Positions 1 through 7,792 of a stretch of DNA of 44,348 nt are shown here, in pieces. The stretch is from Prevotellaceae bacterium (GTDB lineage Bacteria; Bacteroidota; Bacteroidia; Bacteroidales; UBA932). The translations under genes were made by a program, and so were the position numbers. The number at the start of each line of letters is the position of its first letter. Position 1 is the stretch's first letter. The notes below the pieces were generated by a model. That model was not told the DNA's origin. It searched no databases and was given only the letters and a program-made list of their open reading frames with translations. The stretch spans positions 1 through 44,348 of the forward strand of contig JAIRZQ010000178.1 of NCBI GenBank assembly GCA_031267135.1, in the 5' to 3' direction.

Positions 1-3
1 AAG

Positions 4-384
4 ATGAACGCAATTGAAATTGAAATTAATAAAAACGCGCATAAAAATGACAATTATACACGTAAAGTTGACAATCATGCGCATCATGGGCATTGTTGTT
101 CATATTGCGAGGTATTCCACGCTTTCAAGAAATTATTTTACGATGTTGCGGATGATAAAAAGTATGTAAGGACAAAGGATGCATGGGTTGAAGTTATTGA
201 ATATTTGAAAAGTAATAATTTTTTAGTTCTTGCAAACCTTGAAGCGCACGAAACAGATGTAAATGCGCATGAGGATATTAGATTAGCAATTGAGCAGTTA
301 AGTGAAGACTTATCAAACATAAATCTTGACGTAAGCATTGAAGAGATAACGACAGAAGAAATAAACGAGATAACCGATAATTAA
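4..384 (+). CDS. Small His/Cys-rich hypothetical protein, probably phage-associated
   Basis: This 126-aa reading frame opens with ATG three bases into the window, so an earlier start cannot be excluded. Residues about 25-40 form a dense His/Cys patch (HAHHGHCCSYCEVFH) that could bind a metal, although no known zinc-finger spacing is recognised. The C-terminal half is acidic and predicted helical, ending in a Glu/Ile/Thr-rich tail. There is no signal peptide or membrane segment. It lies about 90 bp upstream of, and in the same direction as, a tail-fibre-like gene, which suggests a prophage late region. I do not recognise the family. The open frame and its codon use look real, but the function is unknown. 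Confidence 0.55.
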   Translation: MNAIEIEINKNAHKNDNYTRKVDNHAHHGHCCSYCEVFHAFKKLFYDVADDKKYVRTKDAWVEVIEYLKSNNFLVLANLEAHETDVNAHEDIRLAIEQLSEDLSNINLDVSIEEITTEEINEITDN

Positions 385-421
385 CAATTAACAATTAATA
401 ATTAATAATTAATAATTGTTG
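383..421. repeat. AT-only tandem spacer (AATTAAYA units)
   Basis: Several copies of an AACAATTA/AATAATTA word follow one another between the first two genes. The outer words AACAATTA and TAATTGTT are complementary, so a weak hairpin is possible. Such A/T filler is common between Bacteroidota genes. No function is claimed. Confidence 0.5.
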
Positions 422-471
422 ATTTGGCAAACAAATAAGCAAATAAAAACAAACAATAAAAGACGAACAAA

Positions 472-1038
472 ATGGCAACAAAAAAAGTTTTAGGTCTGAC
501 GGGGTTGCAGACGTTTTACACAAAAATCAAGACACTCGTGGCGGGTTACGTACCGACAACGAGAAAGGTAAACAACAAGGCGCTGAGCGCCGATATTACG
601 CTGTCGGCATCGGATGTAGGAGCGACTGCGGCGTCTCATACACACAACTACGCAGGCAGCAGCAGCGCGGGCGGCGCGGCAAATTCAGTGGCATCGAGTT
701 TGACAGTGAAATTGAACAGCGGCACAACGGAAGGCACCAACATGTTTACCTTCAACGGAAGTGCGGCAAAGTCGATTAACGTTACTCCTGCTGCAATAGG
801 AGCGGCAACATCGGCAGACATAGCAGCGGCAGTAGCAGCGCTGAATGCCGTTAAAATAACAATAGTATCGAGCCTTCCGGCAGTGGGTTCTGCTCAGGCA
901 AACACGATTTACTTTGTGCCGAGCAGCGGCGGGTCGGGCGACAGTTACGACGAATACATGCTTGTGAGCGGGGCGTTTGAAAAAATAGGCAACACGTCGG
1001 TTGACCTGATGAATGTCCCAGATGATCCCGAATATTAA
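472..1038 (+). CDS. Tail-fibre-like phage protein, truncated at the 3' end
   Basis: The 188-aa frame begins MATKKVLGLTGLQTFYTKIK. It contains the segment KVNNKALSADITLSASDVGA and a SHTHNYAGSSSAGGAA stretch, both typical of tail-fibre or receptor-binding proteins of Bacteroidota phages. Such proteins use low-complexity Ala/Ser/Gly repeats to build a trimeric shaft. The residues up to VDL at 177-179 (through about 1008) read as native. The last nine residues, MNVPDDPEY, are encoded by the antisense of the neighbouring recombinase's GHSS region, so the true C-terminus is missing. The gene is visibly richer in G and C than its flanks, consistent with a phage origin. Homologues usually continue after VDL, so this is a broken gene rather than a short version. 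Host-range function is inferred from the family. Confidence 0.7.
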   Translation: MATKKVLGLTGLQTFYTKIKTLVAGYVPTTRKVNNKALSADITLSASDVGATAASHTHNYAGSSSAGGAANSVASSLTVKLNSGTTEGTNMFTFNGSAAKSINVTPAAIGAATSADIAAAVAALNAVKITIVSSLPAVGSAQANTIYFVPSSGGSGDSYDEYMLVSGAFEKIGNTSVDLMNVPDDPEY

Positions 1039-2161
1039 TTAATGTTTCTCCCTGTTCTGCTAATGTTACTGCGCCTGTGTGTTTCATGCTATAAAACTTA
1101 TAAATATTCGGTAAACCCAATTTATCACGAATGCGATTAAACCTGTCGCGTAATGTATTTTTGCCAAGATGCAATATTCCGGGTACTCTGTTACGTCCGA
1201 ATACGAAAAAAATTTTATCAACCTTATCTAAATGCCAAACATTTATGAGATAGTCTAAAAAAATATCGGGAATAATAACATCTTTTCGATGTGTCGTTTT
1301 GCAATGCGCGGAAGATATTTTTACTCTGCTAACGCCATGCCGAAGATTCAAATCGCCTACTTTCATTAATCTTACTTCTATACCGGGACGTAAACCGCAA
1401 TAGTATTCGAACCTGCATGCAAGTGCAAGTTGCGGATCAGCATCGTCCATTACTTTCATTATTAGATTTAAATCTTCTTTATGTAATGCTTCTGCTCCAT
1501 TATCGGTAGTATGCCGATTGACAGGAAGATTGTGTACCGGATTGTTGACGATGCTTTTTTCTTTTATTATAAAATCAAAAAGGTTGCTTAATAATCCTGC
1601 GTAAGAACCGAAAGTGTGAGCAGTGTGCTTCAACTCATCTCGAAGATATGTGAAAAACTGGACAATAACATCATTAGTTATTGCAGCAATATCCAAATGC
1701 GCCATGTTTTTATCTATAAGCCAATTTTTAAATACTCGATAACGACTTTCGTAAGTAATCAAAGTACCTTTTTGAAGTTGTTGCGTTCGCAATATTTCAA
1801 TTATGTAACGCGAACACCAATACACATAATTACGATTAGATTCTATTTTTTTACGATAAACGCGAGCCTCGTGTGCATATTGCGTCTGGTCTTCGTATAT
1901 GACACGTGTTGTGTCATTAAAAACAGTCCATCCGTTTTTAATCTTTTGTGAAAGGTCATTTATAATTTTTTCGGCAAATGAATACCGTTCGGCAAGAGTT
2001 TGAAGCGAATTGATATTTATGTTATCAAATGTTTCAAAACGGCATCTTACCATTTCATCTTTTTGTGGATTTCGTTGAGAAACTTCAACATACCACTTTT
2101 TACTCATATCCCTCTTCCTGTCTCTAAGGGTCGGTAAAATCAAAATTTTTTTTCTGCGCAT
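851..2161 (-). pseudogene. Tyrosine recombinase/phage integrase lacking its catalytic C-terminus
   Basis: The frame translates to 436 aa, but only the part encoded by about 1009-2161 (about 384 aa) reads as recombinase. The N-terminus (TLRDRKRDMSKKWYVEVSQRNP) matches the arm-type region of Bacteroidota phage integrases and supports the start at 2161. A SAM-like core-binding domain follows at about residues 110-215. The catalytic domain shows the first Arg in the CGLRPGIEVRLMKVGDL region, then SMKHTGAVTLAEQGETLINIRDHLGHSS. The frame then runs into the antisense of the tail-fibre gene, so the segment that should hold the nucleophilic Tyr is absent. The HTG in place of HxxR occurs in some members of this group. 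The product is predicted inactive for strand exchange. It sits at the 3' side of tRNA-His, the usual place for an element that integrated there. Confidence 0.8.
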
Positions 2162-2282
2162 AGTTCTTTAATTTTTTTGGAATCAACGCGCAGTATTTAA
2201 AATGTATCTTAACTGTATTTTAATTGTATTTATCTAAATTTCTAAGTAAAAATTGCTGAAATAGAGACGGTTACAATTTTCG

Positions 2283-2357
2283 GGTGAAAGATGGGATTCG
2301 AACCCACGACCCTCGGAACCACAATCCGATGCTCTAACCTGCTGAGCTACATTCACC
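2283..2357 (-). tRNA. tRNA-His (anticodon GTG)
   Basis: Read on the minus strand, the sequence folds into a full cloverleaf. The acceptor includes the extra 5' G typical of tRNA-His, paired with C73. The D-arm is GCTC/GAGC. The anticodon stem TCGGA/TCCGA holds the loop TTGTGGT with anticodon GTG, and the T-arm is GTGGG-TTCGAAT-CCCAT. One T-T mismatch sits near the base of the acceptor stem. CCA is not encoded. The 3' end faces the recombinase gene, so this tRNA is the likely attachment site of the degraded element on its left. Confidence 0.93.
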
Positions 2358-2374
2358 ATGTTTGAAATCGGTTG

Positions 2375-2382
2375 CAAAAGTA
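2375..2382 (-). promoter_or_regulatory. Putative -7 box for tRNA-His
   Basis: The minus strand reads TACTTTTG, a perfect match to the Bacteroidota -7 consensus TAnnTTTG, about 18 bp upstream of the tRNA 5' end. A TTTG lies about 16 bp further upstream, slightly closer than the usual 19-21 bp for the -33 element. Confidence 0.5.
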
Positions 2383-2441
2383 ATAAAAAATTTGAATACA
2401 AAAAATTAAAATCTTCATACCCGCGCAGTTTTGGGCGATGA

Positions 2442-3386
2442 ATGCAATTTTTATGGTTTACAAATACATTTAAAAATTTCTTGAAATTGATACAGCTTTC
2501 TGCTGTTGCCGTATTGCTGCTTGCATCCTGTTCCAATCCCGATGACGACAATCCGGTTGAACCCGTTGTTATTACTTTGGATCCCGGGTTGAAAATAGAA
2601 TTCCAAGCCGTTTCAAACGGACATAACTGGACAAATCTCCAAACGGGAGATGTTATTACTTTCAGATATACTGTCGAAAATATTGATATTGACAGTATTG
2701 ACGATACTTATGAAATAGCGCCTGCCGGCAACAATGCTATTTTCCATCAAATCCAAAACACTGATTTTGCACTGGTGAAAGCAGTACATCACGGAGGCAT
2801 ATTTCCTATTACTACCTACCAGTAAATATCAAGCGTTACGCCCGTAAGCCAAACAGGAACTTTTTTGATGCGCATTATCAAGCCGGGAAATTTCCATCTT
2901 AACTTCGATTTAAACAAAATCGAAGATGGCGTTAAAACTTCTGTTGCCACTTCCGGCGAAATACTGTTTAATGCAGTGCGCATTGCAGCTTACCGTTATC
3001 ACTACATGACAAGGTCGGGCGGTATAGGGCATCATGCAAGGTACAGTTTTCTTCAAAAGCTGTACATGGATACGGGAAATCAGCAATATGACAACCAGTA
3101 TCTCGGGGGCTTGGATTATACACTGAACTATAAAAATTCAAAAAATCAAAACCAGAGTTTTAATCCGTCATTTACAAACTTTATTCCGAGAATAAATATC
3201 GATTTCTACGCTTTGCAAAGCTTTGAAGGCGGCAGTTCTCCTGCAATAGAAGTAAGTGTAATAGATAAAATCACTTTTACTAAAACAATAAATGGAAACA
3301 CTTCGTACATAGAATACAAAAATATTAGCGTAACCGATGAGGGATATCAGAGTTCGTGGAAAGATGAAGGTAATCCCAATCCGTAA
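2442..3386 (+). pseudogene. Lipoprotein gene interrupted by one in-frame TAA
   Basis: Two open stretches, 2442-2822 and 2826-3386, lie in the same frame and are separated only by a TAA at 2823-2825. Read through, they give one protein of about 314 residues. The N-terminus is a lipoprotein signal (AVAVLLLASC, lipid-modified Cys at about residue 30) followed by an acidic linker (SNPDDDNPVEP). The remainder looks like a beta-rich extracellular domain. The second stretch can initiate only at an internal TTG or ATG and has no signal peptide, so it would not be exported by itself. The next gene is another lipoprotein about 65 bp downstream. A recent nonsense mutation or a sequencing error fits best; programmed readthrough is less likely. 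I do not recognise the domain. Confidence 0.75.
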
Positions 3387-3452
3387 AGGAATATAAATTT
3401 TAATTAATGTAATAATATATATTTTAATAAATAATCTTTAAATAATTTCAAA

Positions 3453-4583
3453 ATGAAAATTTTAAGTAAAATCCAATTAACAGCGCTGCTGGCAGCAGCA
3501 ATGACATTTGCCGCATCATGCAGTAAGGACAGCGCCGAAGACGTTTTAAAACCTGTTCGGTTTGAGAACGCTCCGCAGGGCGAAATTTCAGCCCTGGCTA
3601 CGGGAGCTACAAAGCAGGACCCCGTTACGGATCAAATATTGAAGGAATATGTCGTTACGTATGAAAAATCGAGCATGTTTGACGAGGCTGACCTGATAAA
3701 AGGCGATGGCATAGGGAGAAACCTGCTTTATCCGGCAAGCATTTTAAGAGGCTCCTCGTTTATGCAGGGGCAGTACGATCCTTTAGTATTGACTAACAAA
3801 TTCAAGCCTGTTACCATTTTCATTGATATAAAGGGGATAACAACAGGAAAGGTATATGAAGAAAACGTATATCCCGGCAACAGTGACATCAATCAAGCGG
3901 TTAATCATTTATTGAATCAAAATGGAGGACATATTCCAAGCAGTTACATTAGAACGAATTATACTTACGAGTGCGATTCTGTTTCTACTTCCGAAAGCTT
4001 CAAGGAAACCATCAACATTCATACCAAAGCGAATGTACCGGGCATAGTGGGAGCCGAATTCTATTACGAAGATTCTCAGGCTGCTACCGGCGATGAAAAG
4101 TATGTGCTGGTAAAATTAAAACAGTATGTATATACGGTGGGTATTGACCCTTTTTACAAATGGGTTGAGGGAGGATTGATGGCAAGCGAGTGCGGCGAAT
4201 ACGAGCCTGTTTACATAAGCAGCGTAAACTACGGCAGGGTGGCTTATTTGCTTATTCAAACCAAAGCCACAACAGCCGAAACAAGGAAAATGGTTAACGC
4301 TTCGATAGATCTTTTGGTAGGAGGCATAGGCGGAAGCGCAAATGTCGCTTACAACAACGAATTTAAAAGACTGTTCAATGAAGATAAAATCAAAGTTTCG
4401 ATACAGGGCGGACCTGCCATGGTTATTACCGGTTACGACAGTTTTATTAACCATATGAAAGAAATGGATTTTTTAACAATTATATCAAGGCCCATATCAT
4501 TTACGGTAACGAGATTAAAGGACAATACGCAGGTAGAGATGGTAAATTACTATACAGACATAGTAAAAGAATATCGTCCGTAA
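3453..4583 (+). CDS. Hypothetical outer-surface lipoprotein
   Basis: This 376-aa protein starts with MKILSKIQLTALLAAAMTF and has a lipobox ending at Cys23 (TFAASC), followed by a Ser/Lys/Asp linker, so it should be a lipid-anchored envelope protein. No further membrane segment is seen. The body is mixed alpha/beta. It has a Gly-rich piece around residues 285-300 (LLVGGIGGSANVAYNNEFKR) that recalls, but does not prove, a membrane-attack-complex/perforin or thiol-cytolysin-like fold. It follows the broken lipoprotein gene in the same direction and is closed by a strong terminator. I do not recognise a named family, and the function is unknown. Confidence 0.75.
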   Translation: MKILSKIQLTALLAAAMTFAASCSKDSAEDVLKPVRFENAPQGEISALATGATKQDPVTDQILKEYVVTYEKSSMFDEADLIKGDGIGRNLLYPASILRGSSFMQGQYDPLVLTNKFKPVTIFIDIKGITTGKVYEENVYPGNSDINQAVNHLLNQNGGHIPSSYIRTNYTYECDSVSTSESFKETINIHTKANVPGIVGAEFYYEDSQAATGDEKYVLVKLKQYVYTVGIDPFYKWVEGGLMASECGEYEPVYISSVNYGRVAYLLIQTKATTAETRKMVNASIDLLVGGIGGSANVAYNNEFKRLFNEDKIKVSIQGGPAMVITGYDSFINHMKEMDFLTIISRPISFTVTRLKDNTQVEMVNYYTDIVKEYRP

Positions 4584-4609
4584 TCAGGTAAATTGAAATC
4601 AAAAATTAA

Positions 4610-4645
4610 AGGCGGTGTAACCCTGTGTTGCACTGCCTTTTTTTT
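4610..4645 (+). terminator. Rho-independent terminator
   Basis: An 11-bp stem (AGGCGGTGTAA with TTGCACTGCCT, two G-T wobbles) is followed directly by a run of eight T residues. It lies 26 bp after the stop of the lipoprotein gene. Confidence 0.85.
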
Positions 4646-5290
4646 GTGAAAAATAAAGACCCTTTAAGTCTGTCGTACTATCGCCGCCTGCTGCCATAAT
4701 TGAAACCTTGCATAATCCTTATTGCCGGGTCGTTTCTCGAAGATGTCTGTTATTAATTTTTATTGGCTCTATAACGAATCGTATGGGTAAAAAGATAGAC
4801 AGGCAGTATCTTTGGCATGAATGACTTGCAAAGTCATTATTTTCATAACCGCAGGTCGCAGACCTGCGGGGAACGATCATCGCTACTGTTTATGCCTGAA
4901 AGGCAGGACTTTTGTACGCTCCGTTTGTCTTGCCTTTCAGGCAGTATGATATTGCAGTTTTCCTGCCGATGGTCGATGACCATCGGTTATGAAAATTAAA
5001 TCCTTTCAGGATTTTGAAGTACCCGCACAAAACATTACAGAACCACGAAAAATAAGCGTGATGTAAAATAAAAATAATATTGCCGAATTTCAGATAATGG
5101 GGGGCATAAGGAGTGTTCCGATAATTCTTGAAATACATTTACAACCTGTTTTATTGTCAATAAAAACGATACGTGTCGTTCAGCCAAACGATGCGCATCG
5201 TTTTGTTAAACGGCACGCCTCGTTTTTGTAACTCGTAACTTTAATTCCCTTATATGGGTTTAAGGGAGCAGGAGTAGCCGCGACTGACAA

Positions 5291-5402
5291 CAGGTTTTAA
5301 TCAATACAGACATAAAACCTTGCAAAATAAATAATGTTTTTCTTTTCCTGTTACTTTTGTTTTCGCGTACAGGTAATTTTTCAACTGATCAACATGCAGA
5401 AA
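5291..5402 (+). repeat. Dispersed repeat, copy 1 (uninterrupted)
   Basis: About 110 bp, from the word CAGGTTTTAATCAATACAGA to AACATGCAGAA, recurs in inverted orientation at 26221-26515. In that other copy the two halves are separated by about 180 extra bases. This copy is continuous across ACTTTTG at 5353-5359. It looks like a small non-coding mobile or recombinogenic repeat. Confidence 0.65.
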
Positions 5403-5671
5403 AACTAATAGCACTTTGAGCAGGCGGCGTTCCCACAGGTTACAGTCGTAAATCGGAGTTACCATATAGCGTCGGTTGCTCTTGACTTTTTGCTCACGCT
5501 GTTTTTATTTTTTATTGGTGTTCGCGAGCTTCGCTTACGCTTCGGTTGATTAATTTGCGCCAAGGCAAATTAACAGAAAAAACATCTTTATTATCCTTTT
5601 TCTCTGAAAAATATACTTTTAAGGAACGACTAATTACACATGTTTTTCCCGCAGGTCGCTGACCTTTTACA

Positions 5672-5702
5672 AACCTAACAGGTTTTTGAAACCTGTTAGG
5701 TT
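5672..5702. repeat. 31-bp perfect hairpin, identical to 43868-43898
   Basis: AACCTAACAGGTTT pairs perfectly with AAACCTGTTAGGTT around a TTG loop, giving a 14-bp stem. An identical copy lies near the right end of the window. This is a REP-like palindrome. Confidence 0.8.
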
Positions 5703-5718
5703 AGGCTGTTGCAAAAGC

Positions 5719-5784
5719 CCGTCATTGCGAGCTTGACTCGCAATCTCATCATTCAGGGGATTCCGGCTTTCGTCGGAATGACGG
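5719..5784. repeat. Small inverted-repeat element (CCGTCATT...AATGACGG), copy 1
   Basis: Outer arms CCGTCATT and AATGACGG enclose an inner hairpin (GCGAG-CTTGA-CTCGC) and an ATTCCG...CGGAAT stem. A second member with the same ends and the same right flank (CTCAATTC) lies at 32430-32498. It is MITE-like or REP-like and has no coding capacity. Confidence 0.65.
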
Positions 5785-5916
5785 CTCAATTCTCCGCGCT
5801 ACACGTGCGCCGTACCTGTTTCTACCAACATTGCGTCCCAATGGGATGCCTGCTGTATGCAGACTACGTCCTTTCAGGACGGCGAAACTCTGATTAATAG
5901 TGCGTAACATGAGTTA

Positions 5917-7716
5917 TTAATTTTTATTCTTGCGCTTGCGTTCATTTTCATCGAGAATTATTTTGCGCATGCGCATGTATTTTGGAGTAACTTCAACATA
6001 TTCATCATCTTGAATATATTCGAGAGCTTCTTCAAGACTGAAAATAACGGGCGGCGGCAAAATCACTTTTTCATCTGTCCCCGATGCGCGAATGTTGGTA
6101 AGTTTTTTTGTTTTGCATACGTTTATCGACAGGTCTTCGCTGCGAGAGTGTTCGCCAATGACCTGTCCTGCATAAATTTGCTCGCCGGGACTGATAAAAA
6201 ATTTACCTCTGTCCTGCAGTTTATCCATTGCATAAGCAATAGCCATTCCTGTTTCAAGAGCGACAAACGAACCGCTCAACCGCTTTTCAATATCTCCCTT
6301 ATATGGCTCAAAGCCTTTGAAGCGGTGAGCAACAATTGCTTCGCCCTGCGTTGCCGTGAGCAGGTTACTGCGCAATCCGATAAGTCCGCGGGCAGGAATA
6401 TCAAAGTCGAGATGTACGCGGTCGTCCCGATGCTCTATGTGCAGGAGGGCAGCCTTGCGGCGCGTTGCCATTTCAATTGCCTTTCCCGAAAATTCTTCGG
6501 GCAGGTCAACGGTAAGATGTTCAACAGGCTCGCAGCGTTGTCCGTTTACATTTTTATCAACAACCTTAGGCTGACCTATTTGCAGCTCATAACCTTCGCG
6601 GCGCATTGTTTCTATAAGAATGCTTACATGCAGAACTCCGCGTCCGAAAACGATAAACGAGTCGGCTGTTATTCCGGGCTTTACGCGCAAAGCAAGATTT
6701 TTTTCCAGTTCGCGGTCTAATCTTTCCTTAAGATGACGGGATGTTACAAATTTTCCATCTTTACCGAAAAACGGAGAATCGTTTATTGTAAATGTCATGC
6801 TCATTGTCGGCTCATCTACCAGAATTGGCGGAAGAGCTTCGGGGTTTTCATAATCGGCAACGGTATCGCCTATTTCAAAGCCATCTATGCCTACTATTGC
6901 ACAAATATCGCCGCAGCGAACCTGATCAACTTTTGTTTTCGACAGTCCTTCAAAAACCATGAGTTCGCGTATTTTTGTTTTTTCGGAAGCGCCATCGTGC
7001 TTTACAAGCGAAACGTTATCGCCCGAATGTAATGTTCCGCGAGTGAGTTTTCCTATTGCTATCCGTCCTACATAAGGAGAATATTCGAGCGAAGTGATTA
7101 AGAGTTGAGGCGTTCCTTCAACAATTTCGGGTTCCGGAATTTCTTCGAGAATAATATCAAGCAGTATGGTAATATCTTTTGCGGGCTGTCGCCAGTCATC
7201 GGACATCCATCCCTGCTTTGCGCTTCCGTAAACGGTTTTGAAATTAAGCTGGTCTTCGCTTGCATGTAAATTAAACATCAAGTCGAAAACCTGTTCGTTT
7301 ACATCGTCGGGATGACAATTTTGTTTATCAACTTTATTGATAACAACCACAGGTTTCAATCCCAGCGCCAATGCCTTTTGCAAAACAAAGCGGGTTTGCG
7401 GCATTGTGCCTTCAAAAGCATCAACAAGAAGCAAAACTCCATCAGCCATATTCAGCACGCGCTCAACTTCGCCTCCGAAATCGACGTGTCCCGGAGTATC
7501 AATAATATTGATTTTACAGTCCTTATACTGTACCGAAACATTTTTTGCAAGTATTGTTATTCCGCGTTCGCGTTCCAGATCGTTGTTATCAAGAATCAAT
7601 TCGCCTGCTTTTTCGTTATCGCGAAATATTTTTCCCTGTAAAATCATTTTATCGACCAGTGTTGTTTTTCCATGGTCAACATGAGCAATTATTGCAATAT
7701 TACGTATTTTCTGCAT
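5917..7716 (-). CDS. typA: Ribosome-associated GTPase BipA/TypA
   Basis: The 599-aa product is a translational GTPase that binds the ribosome and aids 50S assembly and stress adaptation. The G-domain motifs are intact: AHVDHGKT at residues 11-18, the switch I region RGIT at 51-54, DTPG at 73-76 and NKVD at 127-130. Domain II follows (about 200-300), then two EF-G-like alpha/beta domains and the BipA-specific C-terminal domain (GMAIAYAMDKLQDRGKFFISPGEQIYAGQVIGEH). Length equals the family norm. The start at 7716 places the P-loop at the expected distance from the N-terminus. It is transcribed alone, away from the dcw cluster. Identification is firm. Confidence 0.97.
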   Translation of the reverse strand: MQKIRNIAIIAHVDHGKTTLVDKMILQGKIFRDNEKAGELILDNNDLERERGITILAKNVSVQYKDCKINIIDTPGHVDFGGEVERVLNMADGVLLLVDAFEGTMPQTRFVLQKALALGLKPVVVINKVDKQNCHPDDVNEQVFDLMFNLHASEDQLNFKTVYGSAKQGWMSDDWRQPAKDITILLDIILEEIPEPEIVEGTPQLLITSLEYSPYVGRIAIGKLTRGTLHSGDNVSLVKHDGASEKTKIRELMVFEGLSKTKVDQVRCGDICAIVGIDGFEIGDTVADYENPEALPPILVDEPTMSMTFTINDSPFFGKDGKFVTSRHLKERLDRELEKNLALRVKPGITADSFIVFGRGVLHVSILIETMRREGYELQIGQPKVVDKNVNGQRCEPVEHLTVDLPEEFSGKAIEMATRRKAALLHIEHRDDRVHLDFDIPARGLIGLRSNLLTATQGEAIVAHRFKGFEPYKGDIEKRLSGSFVALETGMAIAYAMDKLQDRGKFFISPGEQIYAGQVIGEHSRSEDLSINVCKTKKLTNIRASGTDEKVILPPPVIFSLEEALEYIQDDEYVEVTPKYMRMRKIILDENERKRKNKN

Positions 7717-7735
7717 TTTTGTTATTTATGTAATG

Positions 7736-7772
7736 ATAAAAAAATTACCAGACATTATTTCCGGTAATTTTT
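7736..7772 (-). terminator. Rho-independent terminator of the DUF3298-type gene
   Basis: On the minus strand AAAATTACC pairs perfectly with GGTAATTTT (9 bp) and is followed by a T-run. It lies just after the stop of the lipoprotein gene at 7793 and before typA, so typA needs its own promoter in the roughly 20 bp that remain or reads through from upstream. Confidence 0.7.
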
Positions 7773-7792
7773 GAAGTATGCGCATTTATTTT

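Larger units (their letters stand above)
4646..5916. repeat. Gene-free block of hairpins and dispersed repeats
   Basis: I see no credible gene here; the short open frames have no family features and run through palindromes. The block holds at least eight perfect or near-perfect hairpins with three-base loops: 4821-4837, 4849-4869, 4893-4905, 4931-4943, 4966-4986, 4998-5014, 5833-5849 and 5867-5881. It also holds near-palindromes of the form AACG...CGTT at 5165-5225 and three dispersed repeats annotated separately. It separates a terminated lipoprotein operon from the 3' end of typA. Confidence 0.7.

Noticed and set aside
4817..5138. Short open frames on both strands in the 4.8-5.1 kb block
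   Set aside because: They run through perfect hairpins and have no domain, signal or conserved start.
5709..5897. 62-aa open frame
   Set aside because: It reads through the CCGTCATT inverted-repeat element and a triloop hairpin; the peptide is the well-known spurious translation of such repeats.
6010..7733. Plus-strand open frames inside typA
   Set aside because: These are antisense shadows of a firmly identified gene.
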